DNA of 33,317 nucleotides from Brucella sp. 21LCYQ03 (GTDB lineage: Bacteria; Pseudomonadota; Alphaproteobacteria; Rhizobiales; Rhizobiaceae): assembly GCF_023554105.1 (NCBI RefSeq), contig NZ_JAMJWE010000027.1, positions 1 through 33,317 of the forward strand, read 5' to 3'. Shown here in pieces: positions 21,498-29,396 of the stretch (its first letter is position 1; every line of letters begins with the position of its first letter). The notes beneath the pieces were generated by a model. It was not told the DNA's origin and ran no database searches. It saw only the letters and a list, made by a program, of their open reading frames with translations. Position numbers and translations under genes: made by a program.

Positions 21498-21764
21498 ATG
21501 ATATTGAAAACAGGCAATCAGATCAAAGCCGCTCGCGCTCTCGCCGACCTTAATCAGCAGCAGTTATCAGAGCTTGCCGGGGTAAATGTGAACACGATAC
21601 GCGCGATGGAAGGCCGGGGTAACGAGATACTTGTGAGCGGTCTCGATACTGTTTCTAAGGTGCAAGGCGCACTCGAAGCGGCTGGCGTCCAATTTCTCGA
21701 AGATGGGCAGGTAGCAAGCGGGCCGGGAGTGGCGTTGCGCACAACTCTGCCCACCAACACATGA
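21498..21764 (+). CDS. XRE-family phage repressor (CI/Cro-like)
   Basis: An 88-residue protein with one HTH (about 7-65: NQIKAARALADLNQQQLSELAGVNVNTIRAMEGRG..LDTVSKVQGALEAAGVQFLEDG), very similar in form to small XRE regulators of rhizobia. There is no C-terminal LexA-type peptidase domain, so induction cannot occur by self-cleavage. It faces away from the early operon across a symmetric operator. A HEPN-like gene follows 13 bases later and may be on the same message. Confidence 0.85.
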   Translation: MILKTGNQIKAARALADLNQQQLSELAGVNVNTIRAMEGRGNEILVSGLDTVSKVQGALEAAGVQFLEDGQVASGPGVALRTTLPTNT

Positions 21765-21777
21765 AGAGGCCCTTTAG

Positions 21778-22374
21778 TTGACATGGCTTTTTGAGCAGAG
21801 ACGCAAAGCTCCGTCTCATTTTCACGCAAGGGCAAGAAATGCTCGGTTCAGCGCGGCATTCTTGTGGCGCGCCATGGACAATGCAGATTGCTCCTATCTA
21901 GCCGAAGAAATCTCTTATGGCGGCAACCCCAAAATGGCTTTGTACGCTTCTTTTCAACGCGAAGCCGCCATTTCGTTGGAGCTTATAATAAAAGCGGTCA
22001 TCGCGATACAAATCGAACGGGGAGTTGCAGCGCAACATGTCAATGATTTACGTGCCACCCACGACCTAACAACTCTTTGGCGCGATGCTGGGCTTCCAAA
22101 ACTAGCGAAGCCCGAGCAGCGTTGTCTGGTCTATGCGAAACAAATTATGCTTTGGGCTGGACGCTATCCAACACCCACACGCGAAGATGCCTATGAGCGC
22201 GAAGAAGCCGAAATGGAAGGATTACACGAGGTCGTTGGCCATCTGGGCAAATTCCCCATTATTAAAGCTGGCGGCTATATGACGTGGGAAACCATTGATA
22301 AGGTGTATTCATTTGCGAGTGATGAATACCACCGGATTTATATTTTACCAGTGGCCACGATACCTAGACCCTAA
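21778..22374 (+). CDS. possible HEPN-domain protein
   Basis: A 198-residue protein. The helical stretch FQREAAISLELIIKAVIAIQIERGVAAQHVNDLRATHDLTTLWRDAGLP recalls HEPN folds, where a helix EL.LKA is followed by a TH-D-L..L motif. R-GVAAQ-H would fit the R-x(4-6)-H RNase signature, but its polar neighbour is missing, so activity is doubtful. The start is uncertain: TTG 21778 gives the frame used, ATG 21874 (MDNADCSYLAEE) is an alternative. Its place directly after the repressor suggests lysogenic expression, the usual setting for superinfection immunity or abortive genes. Confidence 0.55.
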   Translation: MTWLFEQRRKAPSHFHARARNARFSAAFLWRAMDNADCSYLAEEISYGGNPKMALYASFQREAAISLELIIKAVIAIQIERGVAAQHVNDLRATHDLTTLWRDAGLPKLAKPEQRCLVYAKQIMLWAGRYPTPTREDAYEREEAEMEGLHEVVGHLGKFPIIKAGGYMTWETIDKVYSFASDEYHRIYILPVATIPRP

Positions 22375-22484
22375 TATCCCTTCTTGGATTGACTCAAAAG
22401 AAGCGTCGATAGCAGTGCCTTGTTTAAATTCTGATTTTTTGCTGATAGTGATTTGCGGTGCCGGGGCGGCACCGAGGGGGATTC

Positions 22485-22661
22485 ATGAATTACCTAACAG
22501 CTCTTTTAATTGGCGCTGCACTTGGCATTATCCAATTTTCTGTCTCTTCTCAGAAAAAACCGACTAGAAATGGCCATCCTATTCAGGCGTTAGTCGTTTT
22601 GATTTTCATTGGTGGGTTAATCTACGGGACCATTATTTGGCTTATTGCAAAACTGTTCTGA
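22485..22661 (+). CDS. small two-helix membrane protein (58 aa)
   Basis: NYLTALLIGAALGIIQFSV and IQALVVLIFIGGLIYGTIIWLIAKLF are membrane helices with a basic loop (QKKPTRNGH). GAGGGGG precedes the ATG by 4 bases, after a hairpin GTGCC-ggggc-GGCAC (22458-22472) that could control translation. RNA-like element B follows, as element A follows another tiny membrane gene at 1214. Confidence 0.6.
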   Translation: MNYLTALLIGAALGIIQFSVSSQKKPTRNGHPIQALVVLIFIGGLIYGTIIWLIAKLF

Positions 22662-22698
22662 ACTCAGCGCCAGCCGGAACGATACTTTCTTTTGCGTT

Positions 22699-22798
22699 TT
22701 TCTATTATTATGGGATGATTGATGCGCGACAGTGAAGTGTGACCATTAATCTGGCGCGGCCCCAGTATGTACCCCCGTACTGCTGGGGTTTTAATTTT
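22699..22798 (+). ncRNA. structured RNA-like element, copy B
   Basis: Ungapped partner of 1381-1480. The stem 22759-22772 / 22777-22789 has 13 pairs, a bulged T at 22768 and a CCCC loop, with U70-A79 and A64-U84 pairs replacing C-G and G-C of copy A; a T-rich tract follows. The 5' block GTGTGACCAT.AATCTGGCGC is conserved. No ORF. It could end the plus-strand transcript of the small membrane gene, or be an independent small RNA; the conserved 5' half goes beyond what a terminator needs. Confidence 0.55.
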
Positions 22799-22857
22799 GG
22801 CTTGTAGGTGCAGCGGTCATCAAGCGATAAAGAAAAATCCCGCCGGAGCGGCTGGTG

Positions 22858-23424
22858 TTAAGATGTAAGAGTTCCTCGGGATGCTGCTTCGTTTAAAAAG
22901 CGCTCATTCGCTGTGACAACATCAATAGAGCAGTCGATATAATCGAAGTCGTCCGTCACCAACACTATACCGCTCGTAGAGCATTGATTGCGGATTATGA
23001 TATCCGAGAAATCAAGGCGGCCTTTAGCGGAATCTTCCAAAATACCAATGATGTTTGTTTGATGGTCACAGGCGGCATGGAATTGAGCCTCTTCTATAAA
23101 ATGCAAGCAAGAGTCTCTAATCGTTTCCATGAATTCGATGAACTCTGGGGTATTTCTTCTTTTCTTGTAAGGTATCGTTTGGCTTTCTTCCGCCGCACAA
23201 ATATTATGATGGTCTTTACAGCTTCTGTTAAAAAATTCCCCTAGTATGTAGTCGTTTATCACTACCTCATTCTTTTTTTCTTTCAATACTTGGAAGTAAT
23301 AATCGCTATAAATCTTCGATTTGGGTCTCCCATCGTAACCATCGATAAAAATATAGACATTTGTATCAAATAAAATTTTACGGCCAGTAAAACGGCACCC
23401 ATCCCCCGCATTATAAACTGCCAT
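22858..23424 (-). CDS. PIN-domain nuclease (last gene of GHKL-STAS-PIN operon)
   Basis: A 188-residue protein, probably a metal-dependent RNase. PIN marks are ILFDTNVYIFID with D20, DYILGEFFNR with E63, RLDFSDIII with D138/D141, and VLVTDDFDY with D158/D159, giving the usual acidic cluster. Length is above the 130-150 residues of simple VapC toxins. There is no VapB-like antitoxin next to it; instead a STAS-like protein and a GHKL ATPase precede it, one base and one gene away. I infer that those two control the nuclease. A weak terminator-like hairpin lies at 22839-22856. Confidence 0.8.
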   Translation of the reverse strand: MAVYNAGDGCRFTGRKILFDTNVYIFIDGYDGRPKSKIYSDYYFQVLKEKKNEVVINDYILGEFFNRSCKDHHNICAAEESQTIPYKKRRNTPEFIEFMETIRDSCLHFIEEAQFHAACDHQTNIIGILEDSAKGRLDFSDIIIRNQCSTSGIVLVTDDFDYIDCSIDVVTANERFLNEAASRGTLTS

Positions 23425-23425
23425 T

Positions 23426-23776
23426 TTATTCGCCCCGAGTAATTTTTAACGCGTTTTCTACCAGTTCAGGATTCCTGAAGTACGTTTTTGCTCTATCCGT
23501 TACCAACTTTAACCGCGTTAGATGCCAAGGCTCAAAATCCGTTGGCGCATCCAGATGAGCTTTTATGAAGTCTTCGTCAAAATCACCGTACATCTGCCCT
23601 ACGGCAGCATTCAAGAATGCTGTTGTCATACGTGTGACGCCGTAAAATGAGAGAGTAACTCGATGTCCGGTCGACAGTGCGTCGTAAATTCTATTATAGA
23701 CTTTTTTCCCATCGTCAGCAGCTACACATATTCCGCCGTCGACAATCTTTGATATTTGAATTGTTTGGGTTTTCAT
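23426..23776 (-). CDS. STAS-like DUF4325 protein
   Basis: A 116-residue protein. DGGICVAADDGKKVYNRIYDALSTGHRVTLSFYGVTRMTTAFLNAAVGQMYGDFDEDFIKAHL is the DUF4325 pattern: a strand with the (T/S)xAFLNAAVGxLY helix cap that resembles STAS anti-anti-sigma domains. Such proteins are often coded beside GHKL ATPases. Here it sits 6 bases after the ATPase gene and 1 base before the PIN gene. By analogy with SpoIIAA/SpoIIAB it may be the switch phosphorylated or bound by the ATPase (inference). Confidence 0.8.
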   Translation of the reverse strand: MKTQTIQISKIVDGGICVAADDGKKVYNRIYDALSTGHRVTLSFYGVTRMTTAFLNAAVGQMYGDFDEDFIKAHLDAPTDFEPWHLTRLKLVTDRAKTYFRNPELVENALKITRGE

Positions 23777-23782
23777 TGGTTT

Positions 23783-24673
23783 TTACCAGATGTCATCTTT
23801 GGAAACTGGCGCTTTAAGGTCATATGAATTTTTGTCCGCTGAATTAATTTCTATAATAACACAAGTGCCTGGGAACTCATAATCCAGCTTTTTCGTTACA
23901 ACTTCTTTACCACTCTGACACCAATAACCACTTTTTGACGAAATTATCAGTTTACCCGAGTTTTTCGATATAAATTCCTGAAGTACGGAAAGCCCTAAGC
24001 CACCGGGTATATCACCCAGCCTTGACGTATTATTCTTTTGCATCGCCCAACTTATGGCTTCAGAATGATTACGGATGGGAATTCCTGCTTTTTTCAATGA
24101 ACCTACGATACCGATGCCGCCGTCACTTATTGAAATCGTTAGCAAGTGTTTCCTCGGATAGATTTGCCCTGCGGCAATGATGTCAACTTTCGAATCTGAG
24201 TGAAGCGAACAATTGGCGAAAATCTCATCTATACCTTCATGGAATTTTCGTTGAAGTTGCAAGGTCATCTTTGGCATCTCTGGACGAGATAGATTTCTCT
24301 TCGCATATGCTGCAAAATCTTTGCTCTCATCCAGACCAAATGCCTTGACGGGCATTGTTGTTCCATAAACGTCATCGAGCTTTCTTTCAAGTAAGCCATT
24401 CTTGCTCAATATATCGCGAATATCATTTTTAACTTTTGTCAGTTTGTGTTGATTGTGTCGCAACTTGCTAAGGTTTATTATCGTCCGTAAAGGCCCTGAT
24501 AGGTGTGCATCAAACCAAGATAATTTTGAGCAATCTATTTCAATTTCTTCATTGTCAAATAAGGAAAGGTCATCGTGAAGCTTTCCAAGACAGCGGAATG
24601 TCTCCGCATTGTTGCGTAACTCATACGACGATATACTCACTACTCTAGTCACAAACACATCCCCCAAATTCAC
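23783..24673 (-). CDS. GHKL ATPase with N-terminal STAS-like region
   Basis: A 296-residue protein. Residues about 5-75 look STAS-like (EEIEIDCSKLSWFDAHLSGPLRTIIN). From about 135 comes a histidine-kinase-type ATPase fold: N-box FHEGIDEIFANCSLHS (E150, N154), G1 box ISDGGIG (D184), G2 box GGLGLSVLQEF (224-234) and a closing strand GTCVIIEI. No phospho-accepting His domain is present, so it is a free ATPase or a serine kinase like SpoIIAB. The start is GTG 24673 with GGAG 5 bases before. First gene of a three-gene operon with DUF4325 and PIN genes; AT-richer than the phage core, suggesting later gain. Confidence 0.8.
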   Translation of the reverse strand: MNLGDVFVTRVVSISSYELRNNAETFRCLGKLHDDLSLFDNEEIEIDCSKLSWFDAHLSGPLRTIINLSKLRHNQHKLTKVKNDIRDILSKNGLLERKLDDVYGTTMPVKAFGLDESKDFAAYAKRNLSRPEMPKMTLQLQRKFHEGIDEIFANCSLHSDSKVDIIAAGQIYPRKHLLTISISDGGIGIVGSLKKAGIPIRNHSEAISWAMQKNNTSRLGDIPGGLGLSVLQEFISKNSGKLIISSKSGYWCQSGKEVVTKKLDYEFPGTCVIIEINSADKNSYDLKAPVSKDDIW

Positions 24674-24827
24674 ATGCGCTCCTAAATCTCGGCTGGCAAG
24701 GACGCTGATTTAAAATGCAATCACTGAATACTACTTCACGTTGTTGGCCCGGCACCGCACGAGCGATTAGCGAAGCCAGTAAAAACCTTAGCTACGAATC
24801 TAATGCTTATCGTAGATGACCAAGCTT
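24674..24827. other. intergenic region, probable promoter of the GHKL operon
   Basis: No ORF. It separates two minus-strand genes and should carry the operon promoter; no clear -35/-10 pair was found. A GC-rich patch (24745-24775) stands out from the AT-rich surroundings. Confidence 0.35.
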
Positions 24828-25094
24828 TCATTCATTAATTTCGTTTCCGTCATCGTCTTCGTCGGAGCCACGATCAGAGTCATCGACATATGCTTTGCAG
24901 CCTTCTTCGAAGGAATTGCTATTTCCTCCGCAATTATCTTCGCTTGATATGCTGTTTTGCTCGGCCCAATCGTAGCCTGCTTTATGACCAGAACAATCTT
25001 CTGTGCAATCGTAGCCGCCGAAAGTCTGTGCTTGTGAGGGGTTGAACCAGCATGTGCTGACCAACAGTATGCCCGCACCAATTATTCCACGCAT
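24828..25094 (-). CDS. secreted Cys-containing protein (88 aa)
   Basis: Signal peptide MRGIIGAGILLVSTCWFNPSQA, then mature QTFGGYDCTEDCSGHKAGYDWAEQN..NCGGNSNSFEEGCKAYVDDS with four cysteines and a very acidic end (DRGSDEDDDGNEINE). The pattern GYDCT.DCSGH.AGY.WA..(N/D)C.GNS.SF.EGC.AYV is a small exported family I know from rhizobial chromosomes and mobile elements, function unknown. The start at 25094 has GGGAG upstream; an earlier in-frame ATG is less likely. Confidence 0.7.
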   Translation of the reverse strand: MRGIIGAGILLVSTCWFNPSQAQTFGGYDCTEDCSGHKAGYDWAEQNSISSEDNCGGNSNSFEEGCKAYVDDSDRGSDEDDDGNEINE

Positions 25095-25183
25095 GTTTGC
25101 TCCCATTGTGTTGACCATTGATGTTTGCTCATCTTAGCGCTGGTCGATATTCTTGGTCCATGACGAGCAGCTGAAATTATTCC

Positions 25184-25825
25184 CTAATGATAGCACACAG
25201 GATTGCGCCCGCCCGGTTTGCTATAAGCGCTATTACGTCCGCATAACCGTCCATTTCGCATTCTATCGTATGGACAGTCACACGTTCCGACATACGCAGA
25301 GCGCGCTGGTTGTCCCGAACGACGCGCTGGAGCAACGCGAGCCGCAGCGGGCGGCGCAACTGCCGTAGAAGGGTTAACGGCCTTCCGCGGCGCGATTGGC
25401 GGCTTTTCTGCCAGATACTGTTCAGACACCCAACCAGTGCGATTGTCATAAGACACACTGAACCAGCCGGATCGATAGTTCAAAGCCGTAACCGCATTGC
25501 CTCGCTGGATTGAGGTGATGATTTGTGCCGAAACAGAAGGCTCCTGCCTCATGTTTACGTTGGCGGTCGCATAGAGCGATTTACCAACCAGCGGATAACG
25601 GTCACTTGATGGAGGCGGCTGATCAGTCTGACGTGGCGAAGCCGCCCGCACGAAGCCCATCGGCTGCGTCGCAGGTTCGGGAGATTTGTTAACAGGTTGC
25701 GAAGCTACAGGGGGCGAGGATGGCACAGTTTGCGGTTCGTCTTTGCCGAAAACTTTAACAAGAACGAATAACGCAGCGGCCCCTAGAATCCAGTTTTTCG
25801 CTTTCGCCAATTTTGCATCCCCCAA
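25184..25825 (-). CDS. membrane-anchored SH3 (SH3b) protein with Cys-rich tail
   Basis: A 213-residue protein: N-terminal anchor (KNWILGAAALFVLVKVFG, about 10-27), a Pro-rich linker, an SH3b domain (about 80-140: SLYATANVNMRQEPSVSAQIITSIQRGNAVTAL..SGWFSVSYDNRTGWVSEQYL), a second Pro/Ala linker and a tail GTCDCPYDRMRNGRLCGRNSAY..GGRNPVC with four cysteines. SH3b domains usually bind cell wall. Tails of this kind are common in alphaproteobacterial exported proteins. It may be a host-type cell-envelope gene carried as cargo. Confidence 0.75.
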   Translation of the reverse strand: MGDAKLAKAKNWILGAAALFVLVKVFGKDEPQTVPSSPPVASQPVNKSPEPATQPMGFVRAASPRQTDQPPPSSDRYPLVGKSLYATANVNMRQEPSVSAQIITSIQRGNAVTALNYRSGWFSVSYDNRTGWVSEQYLAEKPPIAPRKAVNPSTAVAPPAAARVAPARRSGQPARSAYVGTCDCPYDRMRNGRLCGRNSAYSKPGGRNPVCYH

Positions 25826-25948
25826 TCCCCTCGCGGATCAAAGCAAAGTTTTGGCAGGCTGTCGAGACAAGCGTTGTGCGGCGAAAGTTGAGATAGACTC
25901 TTTTCGCGCGCTGTGCTTCTGATTTCGTGGGGAAGCAGGGGGGCAATT

Positions 25949-26422
25949 ATGTCTGTTCATTATTTTCGGGCGTCAATGACGCTTGTGTTAGCGTTTGTAT
26001 TGAGCGCTTGCACAACGTCGAAAGAAACGCTTCGTAACAATCCAAAGTCTGTCGGCAAAGCAGCATTGTGTAGATCGATGGTGACGACCAATGACGCTGA
26101 GTTTCGACAGGAACTAATCATCGAAGCGATAAAGCGAGGCATCACGGCTCAGCAATGCGTCGATATGGTGAGGCAACAAAACCAAGCAATCGCTGCTGGA
26201 GTGGCTATAGCGGCGGTCGGCACAGCCGTCGCAGTATGCGCAAACAATAACTGTGGTGGTGGGGGCTATCCAACCCAGAATTATGGCTACGCTTGGGATC
26301 TAATCCGGAATCAATATGGGCAACCCGTGTATGTTTGCCGTAGTCGGAGCAATGGACAGTTCACGTATGATTATCATTGCTCTGGCATGGCAATGAACGA
26401 TTACACATGGCCGGGATATTAA
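25949..26422 (+). CDS. probable lipoprotein (157 aa)
   Basis: Lipobox LSAC after a hydrophobic signal (SMTLVLAFVLSAC), so likely anchored by acylated Cys. The mature part has ALCRSMVTTNDAEFRQELIIEAIKRGITAQQCVDMVRQQN, a second hydrophobic segment (AIAAGVAIAAVGTAVAVCA), a Gly patch and an aromatic C-terminus with YVCRSRSNGQFTYDYHCSG. The start at 25949 is favoured over 25913 by its fit to the signal peptide. It diverges from the SH3 gene. Surface lipoproteins of prophages may change receptor use (inference). Confidence 0.65.
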   Translation: MSVHYFRASMTLVLAFVLSACTTSKETLRNNPKSVGKAALCRSMVTTNDAEFRQELIIEAIKRGITAQQCVDMVRQQNQAIAAGVAIAAVGTAVAVCANNNCGGGGYPTQNYGYAWDLIRNQYGQPVYVCRSRSNGQFTYDYHCSGMAMNDYTWPGY

Positions 26423-26513
26423 GCTCAAAATTGCGCTGGTCCGCGACTTTTGCGCCCTTGCTTTACCGTAACGGTCGCAGTTTATTTACATCAAGAATAA
26501 TTGGAGGGCGGCT

Positions 26514-26753
26514 ATGAAATATGGGGTGACTTCCGATCAAGAAGACTGGACAGACCGCGATATTATCGTGACGTTGTTCAGCGATGGCACTGCTTGCCCG
26601 CGCAATAAGGCTGTATATCTCAGTCATAAACGCACTTCGGTCAGCGAAGCCATCAAGAACGCAGAAACGTGGCTTGCTCAGGAAGCTCACCAATATGAGC
26701 GAATTATCATCCATTTGATGGACGGTGCCGAGCTTCCAGAAGATTTGATATGA
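26514..26753 (+). CDS. hypothetical protein (79 aa)
   Basis: MKYGVTSDQEDWTDRDIIVT.. then NKAVYLSHKRTSVSEAIKNAETWLAQEAHQYERIIIHLMDG. A small alpha/beta protein with GGAGG 7 bases before ATG. It follows the lipoprotein gene by 91 bases on the same strand. No family recognised. Confidence 0.6.
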   Translation: MKYGVTSDQEDWTDRDIIVTLFSDGTACPRNKAVYLSHKRTSVSEAIKNAETWLAQEAHQYERIIIHLMDGAELPEDLI

Positions 26754-26790
26754 ATTTGAAAGCGGCGGTTTTCTTTACCGCGCTCGTTTC

Positions 26791-26822
26791 CGCTGGTCGC
26801 TGAAAATTGAACGCGACCAGCG
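26791..26822. repeat. perfect 10-bp hairpin
   Basis: CGCTGGTCGC (26791-26800) and GCGACCAGCG (26813-26822), 12-base loop, no T tract. A TATAAT-like box follows at 26826-26831, so this may be an operator or the terminator of the preceding gene rather than a simple attenuator. Confidence 0.6.
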
Positions 26823-26910
26823 CCCATATAATTAGATACGCAAAATACCTATTGTCGGCCTCAAGCCCGTGGAATAATCATTCACGGGGTTATTGTTTAT
26901 GGGGCTTCTT

Positions 26911-27261
26911 ATGAAAAAACTCATTATCGCCGCCTGCCTGTTAAGTACTCCGGCATTTGCCGCTCAACCAATGTCAGCAAACCGAGCTTCTGATAAGGCT
27001 TTTGATATTCTTCAAGGTCCAATGTACGGGGAGACGAAGGCTGAGGTTTTTAGTGCAATCAAGGAACAAATGCTGCTCGTGAAGGGCATAAACCCGTGCA
27101 CGGAAGCTCCTGTGAAAGCCCCTTTGTGGTATTTCCATGTTGTTGCAACAGGTTACGCTCCCCCTAACACGAAGGGGGATGCGCCGGTTTTAAACAATTA
27201 CCTTTGGTTAAATTCGTCCACTGGTGAAATTGTTTGTCAGTCACCCATTCTCAAGGATTAA
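26911..27261 (+). CDS. secreted two-Cys protein paired with tape measure, copy 2
   Basis: A paralogue of 9710-10060 with the same length (116 residues) and an almost identical signal peptide (MKKLIIAACLLSTPAFAAQP). The mature parts are clearly related but diverged: AVKAPLWYFHVVATG-type core in place of VKSPIWAFHVLATD; cysteines in INPCTE and EIVCQS at matching positions. It ends 4 bases inside the stop of the convergent tape measure copy 2. A hairpin CCCGTG/CACGGG (26868-26891) precedes the start, matching the hairpin before copy 1. See copy 1 for possible roles. Confidence 0.8.
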   Translation: MKKLIIAACLLSTPAFAAQPMSANRASDKAFDILQGPMYGETKAEVFSAIKEQMLLVKGINPCTEAPVKAPLWYFHVVATGYAPPNTKGDAPVLNNYLWLNSSTGEIVCQSPILKD

Positions 27262-29396
27262 CGAATAGCTGGCTGCATATTTCTTAGAAGGCTACCGCCC
27301 GCTTTTTCGACGCCGCTTTGAACCTGCTTAGCGTCCGTAGCTCCCATAAAGTTGTTTTCTACTTTCAGGTTCATGTTCGCTGTAGAGTTGTTTGCAACAT
27401 TGCTCGGCATTAGCGGCGAGGTAGGTTGCGCACCAACTGGGGCAAAAGGACCGTCAATCATCGGCAGTCCACCATCTGGCAACGATGATAAACGGTCGGT
27501 GACAAACTTCTCCTGCTCTTTCTGCTTTTTTGCAGCCTGTTTTTGCGCCCGTTCCTTTCGGATTTTTTGAAGCTCTGCCTCACTTAGTGTTCTTCCTCCT
27601 TCTCGCGGGGCTGCCGAAAAGTGCATTGGATCGCCAACACTTTTCCAATTTAGACCCCACCCAAGGCCGTACTTTTGTGCAAGTTTGTTGACAAAATCCA
27701 CTGGCATGTCGGTTGTTCGGGACCGGTTTGGATTTTGCAGCGGATTGATATCTATAGCATTGCCGTGCGCATGCTCGCTTTTGCGTCGGGGATTGTTGAC
27801 GTTTTGCCGGTTATCGTGTCCTCCGAGAGACTTAATCTTGTAACCAGATTCCTCCAGTTCTTCGATAAAGCCTTGGAATTGTTCCTGATGTTCAGCCGCG
27901 ACCATGACAGGCTTTCCAGTCTTTGCCTGAACCGGTGCAAGCGCCTTTCCTTCGGCGGTCTGCCTAGCTCCCACTGGTAAATTAGGGTTGAGCCTTGGCC
28001 GCTTTATAGAACCATCCTCATTCCGCGTTGGCTCTAAACCGACTGCACCACGAACTGCGTTCTGAGTTCTGCCCCAGAGTTTGCCCAGCCAGCTATCTTC
28101 GACATTGTTATCAACCCATGCGGATCGGTCGCTCATATCCTGAATGACTTGCTCGGGCGGCTTCATCAGGTCGTATGCAACGTAAGCTGCGAGAACTTTC
28201 CAACCGAGGCCAACACGCGAGAATGTGGAAAGCAGCGACGAAGCCCACTTGGTCGCCATGTAGGTAGCAAATGCCGCCATCGCGATTTGCAGGCCGCCGA
28301 TACTGCCATCTTCATCACCTGCGAGTTTCTTGAACCAGCCTGAAATCGTTTCCAGAGCCTTCGTGACAGATTGGATTGTCGGCTCCCATTTGCTCCAATC
28401 GACCAGCCCTACGTCGCCAGTTTCTTTCCATCGTCGATAATCGTCGTAAAGGACCGCTATCGCAGCAGCGAGTTGAAGGATTATTCCGACAGGTGATGCG
28501 CCAAAGGCCTTATTGAATAGCCACACTGCGGCTGTCACTCCCGCAAGAGTGTTCACAAGGTTGCGGGACTTCGGATCGAGTTTATCATACCATTCCATCA
28601 CGCGACCGACGAACACGCCAATCCGGTCTGATAACCTCATGATGACATCTGCCACCCTCGAGACGGTATTCGTGATGGCGTCAAAATTCTTCTCTATCCA
28701 GCTTTTGAACTTCTCGATAATCGGCCCCGCCTTTGCAATTAGAGCCTGATGTATCTTTAGGCCGAGAATTTGAAATGACAGGCCTAGACTACGCACCTTG
28801 ACCATGAGCGCCTGGCTATCGCCTGCAAGCTTGTCCTCATTCACACGGGCCTTTTTGACCAGCTTCTGATACTCATCGTAATAGCGCCCGCCATCACGGA
28901 TCATGGCCTGTAGCGTGTTGTCGTCAATCCCGATAAAATTCGCCTGCACCTTGGCGTTGGCATAAGGCATGCTGGCAAACTTTTTAGCCAAGACGCCCAT
29001 AACGGCAGGAATGTTCGATGCGTCCGCCTCACTGCCGATCAGCTTTTGAATATAGCTCTTTCCACCCGGCAAGCGGCGTATGAAGTCCGCAATGCCTTCC
29101 ATGGCTTGCTGCGCACCTTCTGCGCTTCCGCCAACCTGAGACATGGCATAGCCAACAGCCTTAATATCGCTGACAGCCGCGCCAAGTCGCTTTGACTGAT
29201 AATAGCTTTGCTCCATGCCTTGAGCCATCTTAACGACAGCGCCAGTCACGGCAGCGGCAGCAGCTTCAATGGCAAGCCCAAGCTTAACTGCATTCTCAGC
29301 CGTTTTCTTCAAGCTGTCATTGAATGTCTGTTCGCTCTGTTTATTGACCTGATAGCCAAGAGAAACGAGGAAATCCCGGATTGTTGTAGCGGTCAT
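27258..29396 (-). CDS. tape measure protein with M15-type peptidase domain, copy 2
   Basis: 712 residues, the same length as copy 1 and alignable with hardly a gap. The peptidase motifs are kept (SEHAHGNAIDIN and DPMHFSA). Identity is uneven: N-terminal and C-terminal thirds differ at many positions, while residues about 370-480 (YMATKWASSLLSTFSRVGLG.. to EPTRNEDGSIKRP) are nearly identical at DNA level too. No chaperone, tube or sheath gene is near; a 55-residue RHH-like gene overlaps the start by ATGA, the same junction (AAATGACCGCTAC) as in copy 1. It has no stop or frameshift, so it is probably still under selection. Confidence 0.88.
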   Translation of the reverse strand: MTATTIRDFLVSLGYQVNKQSEQTFNDSLKKTAENAVKLGLAIEAAAAAVTGAVVKMAQGMEQSYYQSKRLGAAVSDIKAVGYAMSQVGGSAEGAQQAMEGIADFIRRLPGGKSYIQKLIGSEADASNIPAVMGVLAKKFASMPYANAKVQANFIGIDDNTLQAMIRDGGRYYDEYQKLVKKARVNEDKLAGDSQALMVKVRSLGLSFQILGLKIHQALIAKAGPIIEKFKSWIEKNFDAITNTVSRVADVIMRLSDRIGVFVGRVMEWYDKLDPKSRNLVNTLAGVTAAVWLFNKAFGASPVGIILQLAAAIAVLYDDYRRWKETGDVGLVDWSKWEPTIQSVTKALETISGWFKKLAGDEDGSIGGLQIAMAAFATYMATKWASSLLSTFSRVGLGWKVLAAYVAYDLMKPPEQVIQDMSDRSAWVDNNVEDSWLGKLWGRTQNAVRGAVGLEPTRNEDGSIKRPRLNPNLPVGARQTAEGKALAPVQAKTGKPVMVAAEHQEQFQGFIEELEESGYKIKSLGGHDNRQNVNNPRRKSEHAHGNAIDINPLQNPNRSRTTDMPVDFVNKLAQKYGLGWGLNWKSVGDPMHFSAAPREGGRTLSEAELQKIRKERAQKQAAKKQKEQEKFVTDRLSSLPDGGLPMIDGPFAPVGAQPTSPLMPSNVANNSTANMNLKVENNFMGATDAKQVQSGVEKAGGSLLRNMQPAIR

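Noticed and set aside
22839..22856. Terminator after the PIN gene
   Set aside because: Stem is only about 4 pairs on the minus strand; too weak to list as a feature, though the T tract is present.
24800..25081. 93-codon minus-strand frame (VRAYCWSAHAGS..) overlapping the secreted Cys protein
   Set aside because: The other frame has a signal peptide, ribosome site and a recognised family pattern; this one does not.
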